Assembly: GCF_011397635.1 (NCBI RefSeq)
Contig: NC_064756.1
Location: 22,622,907-22,686,906 of the forward strand
DNA: 64,000 nt
Reading direction: 5' to 3'
Origin: Epinephelus fuscoguttatus
Lineage: Eukaryota; Chordata; Actinopteri; Perciformes; Serranidae
Every line of letters begins with the position of its first letter. The stretch's first letter is position 1. Made by a program: the position numbers and the translations under genes. Below the pieces are notes generated by a model. The model was not told where the DNA came from. It did not search any database and was given only the letters and a program-made list of their open reading frames with translations. This document shows, in pieces, positions 13,301 to 22,799 of the stretch.

Positions 13301-13700
13301 AAACCACAGTACTTCTCAAACACAATCTAACTATGCCCTGCTCATTATGTCTGACCGGTCACAGCTCATTCTGTCCCCAGCTGTGTGGCAATGAAATGAG
13401 CAGCAGGCAGCAGCATCTGCTTAAGCAGGTTCATACTTAGGGTTGATAAGCTATCAGGGGACATATAATGACAGGCAAACATTCCCATTTCGCCCAATCA
13501 ACAACACTGGGGTATCTGAGAGATTATCTGTGAAAATTGGCCAACAATTATTCACGAACATGTTTATTTTAGTCACACTCTGGGAAATGTGTGCGTCATG
13601 AAAGTTGGCAGGGTGGTTAATGGCCTTTTTTTTCTTTTTTTTTGCCCAGTCAATCAAGAGGATCAGAACTGTATTTGCCAAAGGTCAATTTTTTTAAACG
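10320..13700. other. Gene-free intergenic stretch
   Basis: Only short open frames without domain signatures are present on either strand. I recognise no RNA gene, exon or transposon protein in this interval. Confidence 0.5.
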
Positions 13701-14170
13701 GCAACTTCTGGGGCTGAAAAGTGAAGCCAACAGCGAAGTGCCAAAAACTGCAGTTCTTTGAATGGCCACATGGGGCTGGCTCCAGAAGCCTGTCATTCTC
13801 CACTGACCCTCATGTTAAAATGCCCAACTTTATAGCAGAAATAAAGATGTTTACAGCCTGGTACAAAGGCAGTTTTGGTCTCTGTGGTAAACTTCCCCCG
13901 TTATGATGACTGTACAAGGGGGTGAACTTCTAGATACCTCACCCGTTTACATTTTAATAAGGCTTTAAGTTACACACAATTAAGTGCGGGCCACTTTGAC
14001 TGACAGGCTGTCTGCGGATAGTGTCCTCGGCTTCTCAGTCAGATTCACCCCTTGCTTCTTCATAGTGCCAAATATGGTCACTTCTGGCTCCAAAAATCCA
14101 AGATGGCAAAGGCTGTAGTGTTGAACTCGAGGCTTCAAAACGGGAGTCAAAACCAGTAGCCTACGTGACA
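13701..14170 (+). repeat. Dispersed repeat, long copy
   Basis: The 5' part is the reverse complement of 251-365. The rest has the look of a fish non-autonomous repeat, with no protein signature. A 141-residue antisense frame over its second half (13980-14405) has no recognisable motif and is not called as a gene. Confidence 0.5.
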
Positions 14171-14339
14171 TCACATTAGTTACGTTCATTAATTTTAGAG
14201 TATGATTTTTACTTGTGAGTCTGGCCTGGGCCCTTTGCTGCATGTCATCCCCTCCGCCTTCCCTGTCTTTCTTGTACTTGATGCTCAGAGGAACTGACAT
14301 AGTATAAAGAGCAAGAAAATCTGCGTAGGGTGGTACAGA

Positions 14340-14650
14340 AGGCAGGGGAATGGGTCGAACAAATCCTGTACCCAGGAGACCAGTTTGTGTCCCATGTGAA
14401 ACCAAAGGTCAGTGACTTTTTAATGAAACGTTACACAATCTACATACATTCATCATGAAGTGACGTAGCTCAAGTGACATAGACATACAGACAGTGACAC
14501 GTCATGTAACGTAACAAATGTACTTACATTAACCCAAAACATGATCTTTTTTACCAGACCTAACCAAGTAGTTTTGTAGTTTTGTTGCTTAAAACTGAGC
14601 ACGACTGTTTCAAAACATTAACCACATGTTGCAATGTGTTTCAGCTGTGC
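14340..14650 (+). repeat. Dispersed repeat family B, copy 1
   Basis: The order of blocks is: a segment with words like CCCATGTGAAAC, a run with ACATGATCTTTT and TAACC, then TTAACCACATGTTGCAA. The same blocks recur in the same order and orientation at about 21480-21680, 29090-29250 and 41880-42120. No coding capacity; class unknown. Confidence 0.55.
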
Positions 14651-15341
14651 ACCACATAGATCCACCAAAGGGTACCCTGTGTGACAAAGAGTCTGTGTTT
14701 GACAACCCTGGAATAAAAACTGGTTGGACATTTTGCTTTCCCCTGGCAATTGAGCATTCCTAATTGTTGAGCCCTGGTGGTGATGAACTATGGAGAAAAA
14801 TCTTTTCTGTGAAACTACCATTGATGGAAGTGATCAAAATATTTACAAGGATTTCACCTACAAATTTGATGGTGTGTGAACCATGCACGGCTACACAGCT
14901 TGAAAAAGCAGTTTCACTGAAAGTACAATTCACGTTGAATGGAAGGTCTTTTTGTTTGGTTTGCAAAATAGGCCTGCATATTGTACACACCACAGTGTAG
15001 CAAAATATGATGCCATGCTTACCACACGAAGTGAAGAGCCGAGCTGTGAATGAATCAGCCATTTCACATGGTTCCTTGTGATTTTTCCTGAGGAGAGAAA
15101 AAACATTTAAGAAACAATGAGTGTGAAAACGTCTTTGAGAGCTCAAGTACGAACCAGCAAACCATGGATTTTCATATCGCAAGGTTGCTTTGATGAGGAC
15201 GGTGGCATCCAAGTATGAAATCAAAATAAATTGACACAGAATAATGCTCTGTTGTCAAGCTCACGTGTAACTATAGGTTGGAACACCTTTTAGATTTTCT
15301 TGTTATCTTCTTTCTCTCTCCCTCATCTTTAAAGACAACAG

Positions 15342-15345
15342 ACAC

Positions 15346-15410
<65 letters not shown>
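15342..15410. repeat. (CA)n microsatellite
   Basis: A nearly pure CA dinucleotide run of roughly 65 bp, with a CG variant near each end. Confidence 0.95.
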
Positions 15411-15413
<3 letters not shown>

Positions 15414-15864
15414 GCACTGTTTTTGTCTTGTTCTTGCTGTGTTGTTATTTTCAATCAAAGTCTCCTGCATCTTTTTGTATCATGCTTTTTACTAAAATCA
15501 ATAGATTTATCCTTTGTTTCTACTCTGCACTAAAAGCCCCACTCTTCTGCTTTCACTTAAACCACTAATCCTCTTAATATGGGCACCTCAGTGTTTCTGT
15601 CTGCGACCAGTCCTCACTTCCCTCGCTGCAGCGTTTCCCTCCTGGAGGGTGGCTTATGTACATACAGACGTATGGACGTCAGGGCTAATCTGCCATGACT
15701 GTTTGTCTAAATTTTGATGCCCTGGAAGGACACATGTAGTAATAGACGGTGACATTTTGTGAGGCAGAATTGCTGTGCTGCACCCTCAATGCATCACAGT
15801 TCAGTGGTAATCAAACTCAAGGATTCAAAATGCTGTGAGAGAACATGGTTTAGTAATGTAACTG

Positions 15865-17150
15865 TTTTTTTTATGATTTAAATTTTTATTGTGTTTTCTT
15901 TATATAGGGTATACATTTTACATTTAATGCAGTAATGCATAAGTTTCAGTTATGTTGCTACCCATTGAAATAATATAAAAACTGAGAAATTAAAAAAAAA
16001 AAAAACATTATAAAACACAGGCGGGAAAAAAAGAGGGGAAAAAAGAGAACAGATGACAAAAATGTACAACAACCAATAAGAACAAAACTAAATAAATAAA
16101 TTAAAAAAACAAAAAAAACAAAAACAGGTTAGTGCTGAATTGTGCAGAGTACATAGTAAATTAGTTCGCAGCACTATCATACTTGTATGAATTTTAAAAG
16201 TTTACACCATAGAATATACAATTAATTATTTAAGAGCTGGACACACTTTAGACCCCAACGTATAGGTGTGGTACTTTCCCCATTTCAAATCATATTTCCC
16301 CACCTTATCCAACAATCTGTTTGATAGGCACTCAAAAGCAGCCAACTGCCCAAGAGATGTATACCCCAAGGATGGCGCAGGTGCAGCAGATGCTTTCCAG
16401 TCTTTAACCAGCAGTTTCCTCCCTAACATAAAGGCAGTTTGGGTCCACTCCGCTAAGGGAGGATTCAGATCTTTTAGTACGGAAGGATCTCCCAATATAA
16501 ATAACTTGGGAGAAAATGGAATATCGACACCAGTGATGTTTTCCACTGTAGTGCAAATTACAGACCAATATTCCTGAACTTTTGAACAGTTCCAGAGCAC
16601 GTGCACTAACCCGCCATCCTTGTCAAGACACCTCCAACACTTAGGACTATCAGCCAAACCCGCTCTGTGGAGCTTGGCTGGTGTCCAATAAGTTCTATTT
16701 AAAATTTTGAATTGAATCAATCGTTCGTAATTCCCTTGATAATTTCTTCCCGTTGCTGAGAATTTTCAACCATTCCTCCTCCGTGTAAGATACCTTTAAA
16801 TCAGTTTCCCAAGATAATTTTAATGCAAATATTTTAGAATCAGGGGCCTTGAGAATCATTGCATAATAAGAGGAGGCTTCATGACCCAGACCAAAATCCT
16901 CTCTAGAGTTTCGACACTAGGTGGTAAACAACTTTGCGGGGTCAGTCCAGCTGATATACAGTTTATAGGTTCAAGAGGTGCACAAATGGTGCTCTCGAGA
17001 TGAAACTATTGTGGGCTCTTTCTGGGGGCAAAGCCCACTGTGCCATATGTTTAATAGTAAATGCATAGTGGTAAAGTAATAGATTAGGCACACCAAGGGC
17101 ACCTCTTTCTACTGGTCTCTGTAGTTTTTCAGGCTCAACCTGAGTAACTG
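15865..17150 (-). mobile_element. 5'-truncated L1/Tx1-like LINE remnant (ORF2 C-terminus)
   Basis: On the minus strand the 164-residue frame 16226-16720 reads QFKILNRTYWTPAKLHRAGL, then a CWRC..GGLVHVLWNC knuckle, which is typical of the L1-like ORF2 C-terminus. Upstream (16720-17135) broken frames continue the match: SWETDLKVSYTEEEWLKIL, then LQRPVERGALGVPNLLLYHYA. Frameshifts and stops separate these parts, so the copy is dead. The 3' non-coding part runs to an A-rich end near 15865. A short TGTAAA repeat lies at the 5' junction (about 17147-17172). Confidence 0.8.
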
Positions 17151-17159
17151 TAAATGTAA

Positions 17160-18185
17160 ATGTAAATGTAACAAGCTGTCTCACAAGTGCAGCAGTGGAA
17201 ATCACACAAATTCATAATTGTATTATATTTCTCAAATCTTCTAAGATTATTTTTCATAAGAACAACAACAACAACACACTTAAGCTGATACTACACAAGA
17301 GAGATTTTTCAACTAATCTCCTCAGATGGTTTGACTCACAGTGGGTAACTGTTAAAAGCCCAGTGAAGTACAGTTACCCATCGTTACACAAAGATTGAAT
17401 AGAAGTCTAAAAAAAAAATGACTCAAATTGCAGGAGGACTTTTTTCTTCTTTTCTCCCCCACACAGCCCCCAAAATGCTCAGATAAGTCCCTTCTGCTTG
17501 GTGCAGAATAACTGCTGTGTCTGAGTTCATGTATGACAGTTGATGATTCACCAATACATTATTATTTCCACATTAAAATACTGGTATTTTTAATTAAACT
17601 GACAACATCGCACATCACCTTTTAAGATGATTTGGCAAACTTGTTTGCAAACCGTTGCTCATTTGATCATCCAGCAGTTACCTCTGGTGCTTCTGGCCAC
17701 ATGGCAGTTCAATATTCGCTCTCAGCCCTTTAAAATTCTGCTCAACCATTTGGCAGCGCACACTATATCATAATGAAAAATGTGTTGAATTTAACTCAAC
17801 CTGATTGAACTAGCTGCCATTTAATTTAGGTATGTTTTGTAAAAAAAAAAAAAACTCCACTAGACGTTGCTGTGTCTTTCAGTAGTATGCCTTTAAGTTC
17901 GCCTCCTACAGGAAGTTAGTAACAAACATGTCACTCCAGATTAGAGGGCTCTGTGTGGTGGAATTTTCAAAGGTAAGCATATTTTTGTAGGTTACAATTT
18001 TAGAGCTCTTATTGAATAGATCTCTGTAACAAAATGAAAAAAATAAAAGTTTAAGGTTAAGGTCAAATGGTTAATTTGTCAAAAGGTAAAGGTGAACTGA
18101 AGCCGATGTAATTTTGTATGTGCTACAAAATAAAAACACTTATGATCATTAATTGTTGATAAAAGATACATTTAATGTTTTCCAA
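17160..18185. other. Intergenic stretch, nothing recognised
   Basis: The interval holds an AAC-triplet run near 17263 and homopolymer A tracts. No gene, RNA or known repeat was recognised. Confidence 0.4.
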
Positions 18186-18188
18186 TAT

Positions 18189-18377
18189 ACATACATGCTG
18201 TGGCTCAGAGGTAAAGCGGATTGTCCACCAGTAAGAAGATTGGCAGTTTGTTCCCCAGCTCCTCCAGTCCGCATGTCAAAGTATCCTTGGGCAAGATACT
18301 GACCCCAAGAAATGCTCCTGATGGCTGCTCCATTGGTGTGTAAGCATGTGTGAATGGTTACTAAGAAGCAGGTGGCA
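18189..18377 (+). repeat. tRNA-like SINE/MITE-type repeat, left part
   Basis: It contains a tRNA-promoter-like box (TGGCTCAGAGGTAAAGCGG) and the block CCACCAGTAAGAAGATTGGC, followed by CCTTGGGCAAGATACTGA and CTCCATTGGTGTGTAAGC. This is a common fish interspersed repeat. The match stops near GGTGGCA (about 18376) and resumes near 20056, so the repeat has been split by the insertion between. It lacks a folded tRNA cloverleaf and is not a tRNA gene. Confidence 0.65.
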
Positions 18378-18640
18378 TCATATATACTGTATTATACAAC
18401 AGTTAGTTCCGGCCCTGCAATCTGATTGGTTGAGAGACAGTAAAACCGTGACGATATTGGAGTACAACATCACGGTTATTTCACTGTGTATGTATCACTC
18501 CGCCTCACACCTGATTGCAATCAACAATCAGATCAAAACTGACGGTTAGTGTCAGTTAGGTCAGCAGTTGCGTTGCATCCCTGGAAAAGTATTTAAACAA
18601 ACTTTCACCAGATGCAAATGCCCTTTATCTGAAGCCCAGG

Positions 18641-19124
18641 ATGACAGCAGCTCACACAGACAATATCTGGTACACTAAAGCTCCGCTGGGAATAAACTCA
18701 CTCGCACAGATGCTGCCGAAGATGTGTAAAGAGGCGGGGACAACAGCTATGTACACCAATCACAGCCTCAGGGCGACTGCCATACAGAAGCTGTCAGATG
18801 CGGGTCTTGAAGCTAGGGAGATCATGACAGTGAGTGGGCACAGGTATGATGTTGTTTTTAAACGTAGCCTATGTGCAAAGTTAGTCTTCTAATTAGGAGT
18901 CGGGCCCTAAAATATACCTTTTGTCTTGCTGGTCTGAGAGCTTGTTAAAAAGCTACTGGAAGCCATCCATGGAGAGCAGGAAACGATGGAGCAACATACT
19001 GTCAGATCAGAAGGCAGAGTTGGCTGTGCCTGTGAAGCGACAGTCCACCATGCAGTCACCAGAGACTTATTTCACTGGCTGCACAATTAATGGAAACGTG
19101 CAGATAAATGTGTATAAAGAGTAA
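18641..19124 (+). pseudogene. Crypton/DUF3504 tyrosine recombinase fragment
   Basis: The frame 18641-18892 reads NIWYTKAPLGINSLAQMLP, then TNHSLRATAIQKLSDAGL and TVSGHR. The HxxR and SGHR motifs are those of the tyrosine-recombinase catalytic box as seen in Crypton elements and their domesticated relatives (KIAA1958, QRICH1, ZMYM). A second frame, 18921-19124, continues the family with SYWKPSMESRKRWSNIL and FTGCTINGNVQI. Between them about 85 bp break the frame. The break begins with GTATGA right after CACAG, but no AG acceptor precedes GTCTGAG, so it reads as a decayed intron or an insertion. The N-terminal part of the enzyme is missing. Confidence 0.7.
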
Positions 19125-19737
19125 GTGCCTGGCGCACCATGTCTGCGTTACATAGCAACGGTGACAGCGGAGTCCTGAGGGAACTATTTTTGTTGGCAGA
19201 AGACAAATAAAATGCTTAAATTATCTATTTTGTCCTCAATTTTCAACATTTCTTAATCAGCCTTGCTTATTTAAAGGGCCAGCCATACCTGTTTGAGCTG
19301 GAGCATACAGATGAGGAACTTAGATGCTGAGTGGGCGAGACGAGAGGCTGAATCCTCCGCTCCCATTTGGCTGCACAGAATGGGATTCGGTGCTACTGCT
19401 ACCATCGCTGGGGAGATATATCATCAGGAGGAAAAGCGCCGCAGAGAGTGCATCACAAGGAGTGAAGTTGCGTCTTCTTTTCCTCGCAGATGACGGTTCG
19501 GGTTCATTCTCTCCTGTTGCGTGGTAAGTGTGGTCCATTCGCAAACTTTATAACTAAAAAAACTTTTCACTACTCTCTATCGATGAACTACTAACACTCT
19601 CTGCTGTTTCCTCCTCCTCCTTCCTTCCTTCCACTGTCTTCGTTGGTTCATTTATACACGCGAAACACGTTCTCTGGCTGGCTGGCGTACATACATGGTG
19701 ACGCAAGATGGCGACCTCTGTAAAGCAAGGCCCTTGC

Positions 19738-19738
<1 letters not shown>

Positions 19739-19771
<33 letters not shown>

Positions 19772-19796
19772 TATATATACATATATATATATATAA
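19739..19796. repeat. (AT)n microsatellite
   Basis: Alternating TA with a few GTAT and ACAT interruptions, inside the Crypton-like element. Confidence 0.95.
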
Positions 19797-20029
19797 AAGC
19801 ATAATTATAAGGCTACGAAAACCAAACGAATTTTATTTTATAACGATTATACACTTATAAAAACATATTAATGGGTAGAATATTCAGATTCAGATTCAGA
19901 TTTGACAATAAACCATGCCAAATATTACACACTGGCCCTTTAACAGTTGAACTGTTGTATAAAAGTAATATCACACTCGAGCTCGTGATGTTATACTTGT
20001 ATATCGTCACAGTTGTGATTCGGTCATAG

Positions 20030-20045
20030 GCACGAGGCCTCGTGC
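20030..20045. other. 16-bp perfect palindrome at the right edge of the Crypton-like insertion
   Basis: GCACGAGGCCTCGTGC reads the same on both strands. It lies about 10 bp from the point where the tRNA-like repeat resumes, so it may be an end-recognition or resolution site. Role inferred from position only. Confidence 0.5.
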
Positions 20046-20055
20046 GTTACTTAAG

Positions 20056-20180
20056 CAACCTCTGTCACCAGTGTGTGAGTGTGTGTGTGAATGTGTGAAT
20101 GTGTGAACGTGACATGTAGTGTAAAGGCACTTTGAGTGGTCAGAAGACTAGAAACATGCTATACAGGTCTATTTACCAAA
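20056..20180 (+). repeat. tRNA-like SINE/MITE-type repeat, right part
   Basis: The host repeat resumes with CAACCTCTGTCACCAGTGTG, a GTGAATGTGTGAATG run and CTTTGAGTGGTCAGAAGACT, ending near GTCTATTTACCA. Together with 18189-18377 it forms one repeat copy broken by the Crypton-like insertion. Confidence 0.65.
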
Positions 20181-20369
20181 TACTTCTGTAAGCATAATTT
20201 TTTTACTGTCTAAAGTCATGCTCATCCACACGGTTGAACTGTCCTTCTATGTTAAAGGTAGAAATGCTAAGATAATACACTTACATTTTTTATCAAATAG
20301 AAAGGATGAATATTCACTGTTGTTAATATCATATAGAATTGTTATTCCATTATATGGTCCTCTCTCTCT

Positions 20370-21195
20370 GAGAGGCGAGATTTGCACATGTATTTGTTTA
20401 TTTACAAGGCCCTTATTGGAAAACTGCCTTCTTACATTAATTCCATGCTAGTTGGGTGGATTGGACCACATTACACTAGAACTCGCTCACCAGACCTTTC
20501 TCAAGAAAAGAAAGGTCTGGCTGCGGCGATTCTCACTTTAAGATTAGAGAAAAAAAGGTCCCAGCTTTTTTTTATTTCTTTCAACCAATCACAATCATTC
20601 TTGGCGGTGCCACAGCAATGGCGTGCTTGTAAAAGTATTGCTGGGGGGAAACAGGTTTTGGTATAACACGCCCACAAAAATATCGCCTATAGGACGCGAA
20701 CCATGGCAGAAAAATGGCTACATCCCCGCAAGATCAAACACCGCAAAAGTTAGTAAAGGACGTGTTAAAAACTGCTACCAGAGGTGGTAGGGCGGGACTT
20801 CAGCGGGTGGCTCATTCCGCCCAATGAGAGGCTGATCTATGCAGCGAACTTCTGCCCACTCAGACTACACTAGAACTAATGACTGGCTTGCACTCTACGT
20901 CCCTCGTGTTCATACAGAGCTTGGAAGAACTGCTTTTGGCTTCTTTGCACCATCAACCTGGAACACACTACAAAGCACTTTAAAAATGAATTCATTGGTA
21001 ACTCGTGGTCATTTTAAATCCACAGTCTCAAACCTCTTAACTTCTGTTTGTATCTGTTTTTAATTGATTTTGTTGTTACTCTATTTATTAATTGTATTTA
21101 TATGTATGTTTTATTGATTGCCCTCTTTCTTGCTCAACGTCATTGTAAATGAGGGCTTTGCCCTCAATGATTTTCGAGTTTAAATAAAGACAAAT
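20370..21195 (+). mobile_element. Non-LTR retrotransposon 3' remnant interrupted by a MITE
   Basis: Before the break the sequence reads LFIYKALIGKLPSYI..HYTRT. After it, the reading resumes as YTRTNDWLALYVPRVHTELG and FGFFAPSTWNTLQSTLK, a C-terminal signature of fish LINE reverse-transcriptase proteins. A 3' tail with GAGGGCTTTGCCCTC and AAATAAAG follows. The two halves are separated by the insertion at about 20484-20865. Short truncated copy, not active. Confidence 0.65.
20472..20877 (+). mobile_element. MITE copy 1 with 12-bp flanking direct repeat
   Basis: TACACTAGAACT occurs at 20472-20483 and again at 20866-20877. Between them lies about 380 bp beginning CGCTCACCAGACCTTTCTC. The start can fold as CCAGACCTTTCT / AGAAAGGTCTGG. 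A shorter copy of the same element lies at 55977-56105. The duplicated site encodes YTRT of the host LINE on each side. The family resembles non-autonomous hAT-type elements, but the superfamily is uncertain. Confidence 0.7.
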
Positions 21196-21479
21196 ACATT
21201 TGATGAAACTGGTACTGGTACTACCAATTTCATGGTAACAAACTGATGTTTGCTGGTATACTAACATGTTACTAGCATTTTAACAGCACGGGGTTTGTAA
21301 TTTTGATTTTTTTCTTTCTGTTTTACAATTGCCATGACATAATTTTTCAACTTGGTTGAGGCCCATCTTTTAAAACAACAACAACAACACAAAAAACCTT
21401 AAAAGGGTCTGTTAAAAAGTGTTTTTTTGTTATGCGGCAATGGAGGAAGTCTGATGTAACATTAGTATAACAAGCAAAA

Positions 21480-21680
21480 AGGTCTAGCCGGGAGGTGGGT
21501 TTTGGTGGTGGACAGGTCAAACACAGGACTTTTACCAAGGACTCTGGGATTTATGTCCTATGTGAAACAAAAAGGCAACATAAGTATGTGATGTATGTCA
21601 AATGAAGTATGTGACCTATGTCATCTGACATGCCATATAACTAACTTCTTTTTTTCCACTTTTACTTCCATATTATAACA
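21480..21680 (+). repeat. Dispersed repeat family B, copy 2
   Basis: It shares with copy 1 the blocks CAAACACAGGACTTT and TGTCCTATGTGAAAC in the same order. Non-coding. Confidence 0.5.
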
Positions 21681-21749
21681 TTTTTGTGACACTGACATGT
21701 CAGTTACAACAGCATAATAAAATAACAAAATAATTGAAAAATATTGAGA

Positions 21750-22780
21750 GCTAACGAAACAAAGACTGCTTGGGTAAATACACATTATTACAGCCTTAAG
21801 TACTTACAGTTCAGTGTCTTGTATAGAGTCCATTTTCCCATTTTCCTTCTAGTTGTGTTTGTATGCTCAGTATGTTTGTCAATTTCTCCATTAAAAAGAT
21901 TTCTTCCAGAGTTGTTAGCCATTGGTCCTTCACTGGTGGTGTTTCTTTACCGCAGCTCCTAGTGATAGCTTTCTTGATTGCTCCTAGAAATATTTTGATC
22001 AAAATCTATCACTAGCAACAACATTTTCTTCAGAAAGTTTACATAGATAAAGCACCAAACACCTGTTAGTATGTGCTTAAGCTCTTTACATACCATTTCC
22101 CAAAATACATTTTTTTTTCTGACATTTCCAAAAAACATGAGAGTGGTCTACATCAAAAGACTTGCACTCTCGCCAACACTTCTGGCAACTATGGAGATGT
22201 TTACTTTTCAGTTATGGTGCAATAAAGAAACAAACCAGATTCTTCCATGAGACTTCTCTCCAGGTTTGCGAATCAGTGGCTGAGTGGTGCATCTTCAACA
22301 TATTATGCCAATCTTCGTCTGAAATTTCTACATTGAATTCTTTCTCCCATTTCAGCTTGATATATTTAGTTGAATGTTTGTTCAGTCCTTAATATAATGC
22401 CGAACACACCATTCACCTGCTTGGAAGAATCTGATTTCATTTCCCTTAATTGAAGTTATCTATATAATTCATGCATTCCCAATTCGTATTTTCCTCTCAG
22501 ATTTTCACACTCTACAGCTCCCTATCCTTTTCTGAAACACACCAGGGGCTTATTCCTTTTGCTCCCCATTGCTTAAATTCTTGATCATATTTTGCAGGTT
22601 TGAACTTTCTGTCATAAGCTGCCCATTTTAATATATTTGCCTTTTCCAATACTTTAAATCACAGATCTAATGTGTGTACTGTTAATGGATCAATATTCAA
22701 TTTTAGTTCCTTGTATAGTTTATTATCTCCAATTGTACTTTGAATTGGAATTTAACTAACTATTTATTTAATCTAGGATG
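21750..22780 (-). mobile_element. Second L1-like LINE remnant
   Basis: On the minus strand 21811-22002 reads IKIFLGAIKKAITRS, then KDQWLTTLEEIFLMEKLT, matching the extreme C-terminus of L1-like ORF2. Upstream (22130-22400) broken frames read KEFNVEISDEDWHNMLKMHH, the motif equivalent to EEEWLKIL in the first L1 remnant. The frame is broken in several places. The ends are approximate. Confidence 0.65.
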
Positions 22781-22799
22781 TTTTTTTCTAAGCCTAACC

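Larger units (their letters stand above)
18378..20055 (+). mobile_element. Crypton-like element inserted in the tRNA-like repeat
   Basis: The ends are inferred from the interrupted host repeat, giving about 1.68 kb. Inside lies the C-terminal part of a DUF3504/Crypton-type tyrosine recombinase (18641-19124). A perfect 13-bp inverted pair, TTATACAACAGTT (18392-18404) and its complement (19950-19962), lies near the ends. There is a hairpin AACCGTGA..TCACGGTT (18444-18477) and a 16-bp perfect palindrome at the right edge (20030-20045). The pieces are not arranged as simple terminal inverted repeats. An AT microsatellite (19739-19796) sits inside. Confidence 0.55.

Noticed and set aside
13980-14405. 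141-residue minus-strand frame
   Set aside because: It overlaps dispersed repeat sequence and has no domain-like pattern.
18200-18260. Possible tRNA gene (A-box-like TGGCTCAGAGGTAAAGCGG)
   Set aside because: There is no cloverleaf and the sequence continues as a known type of fish interspersed repeat.
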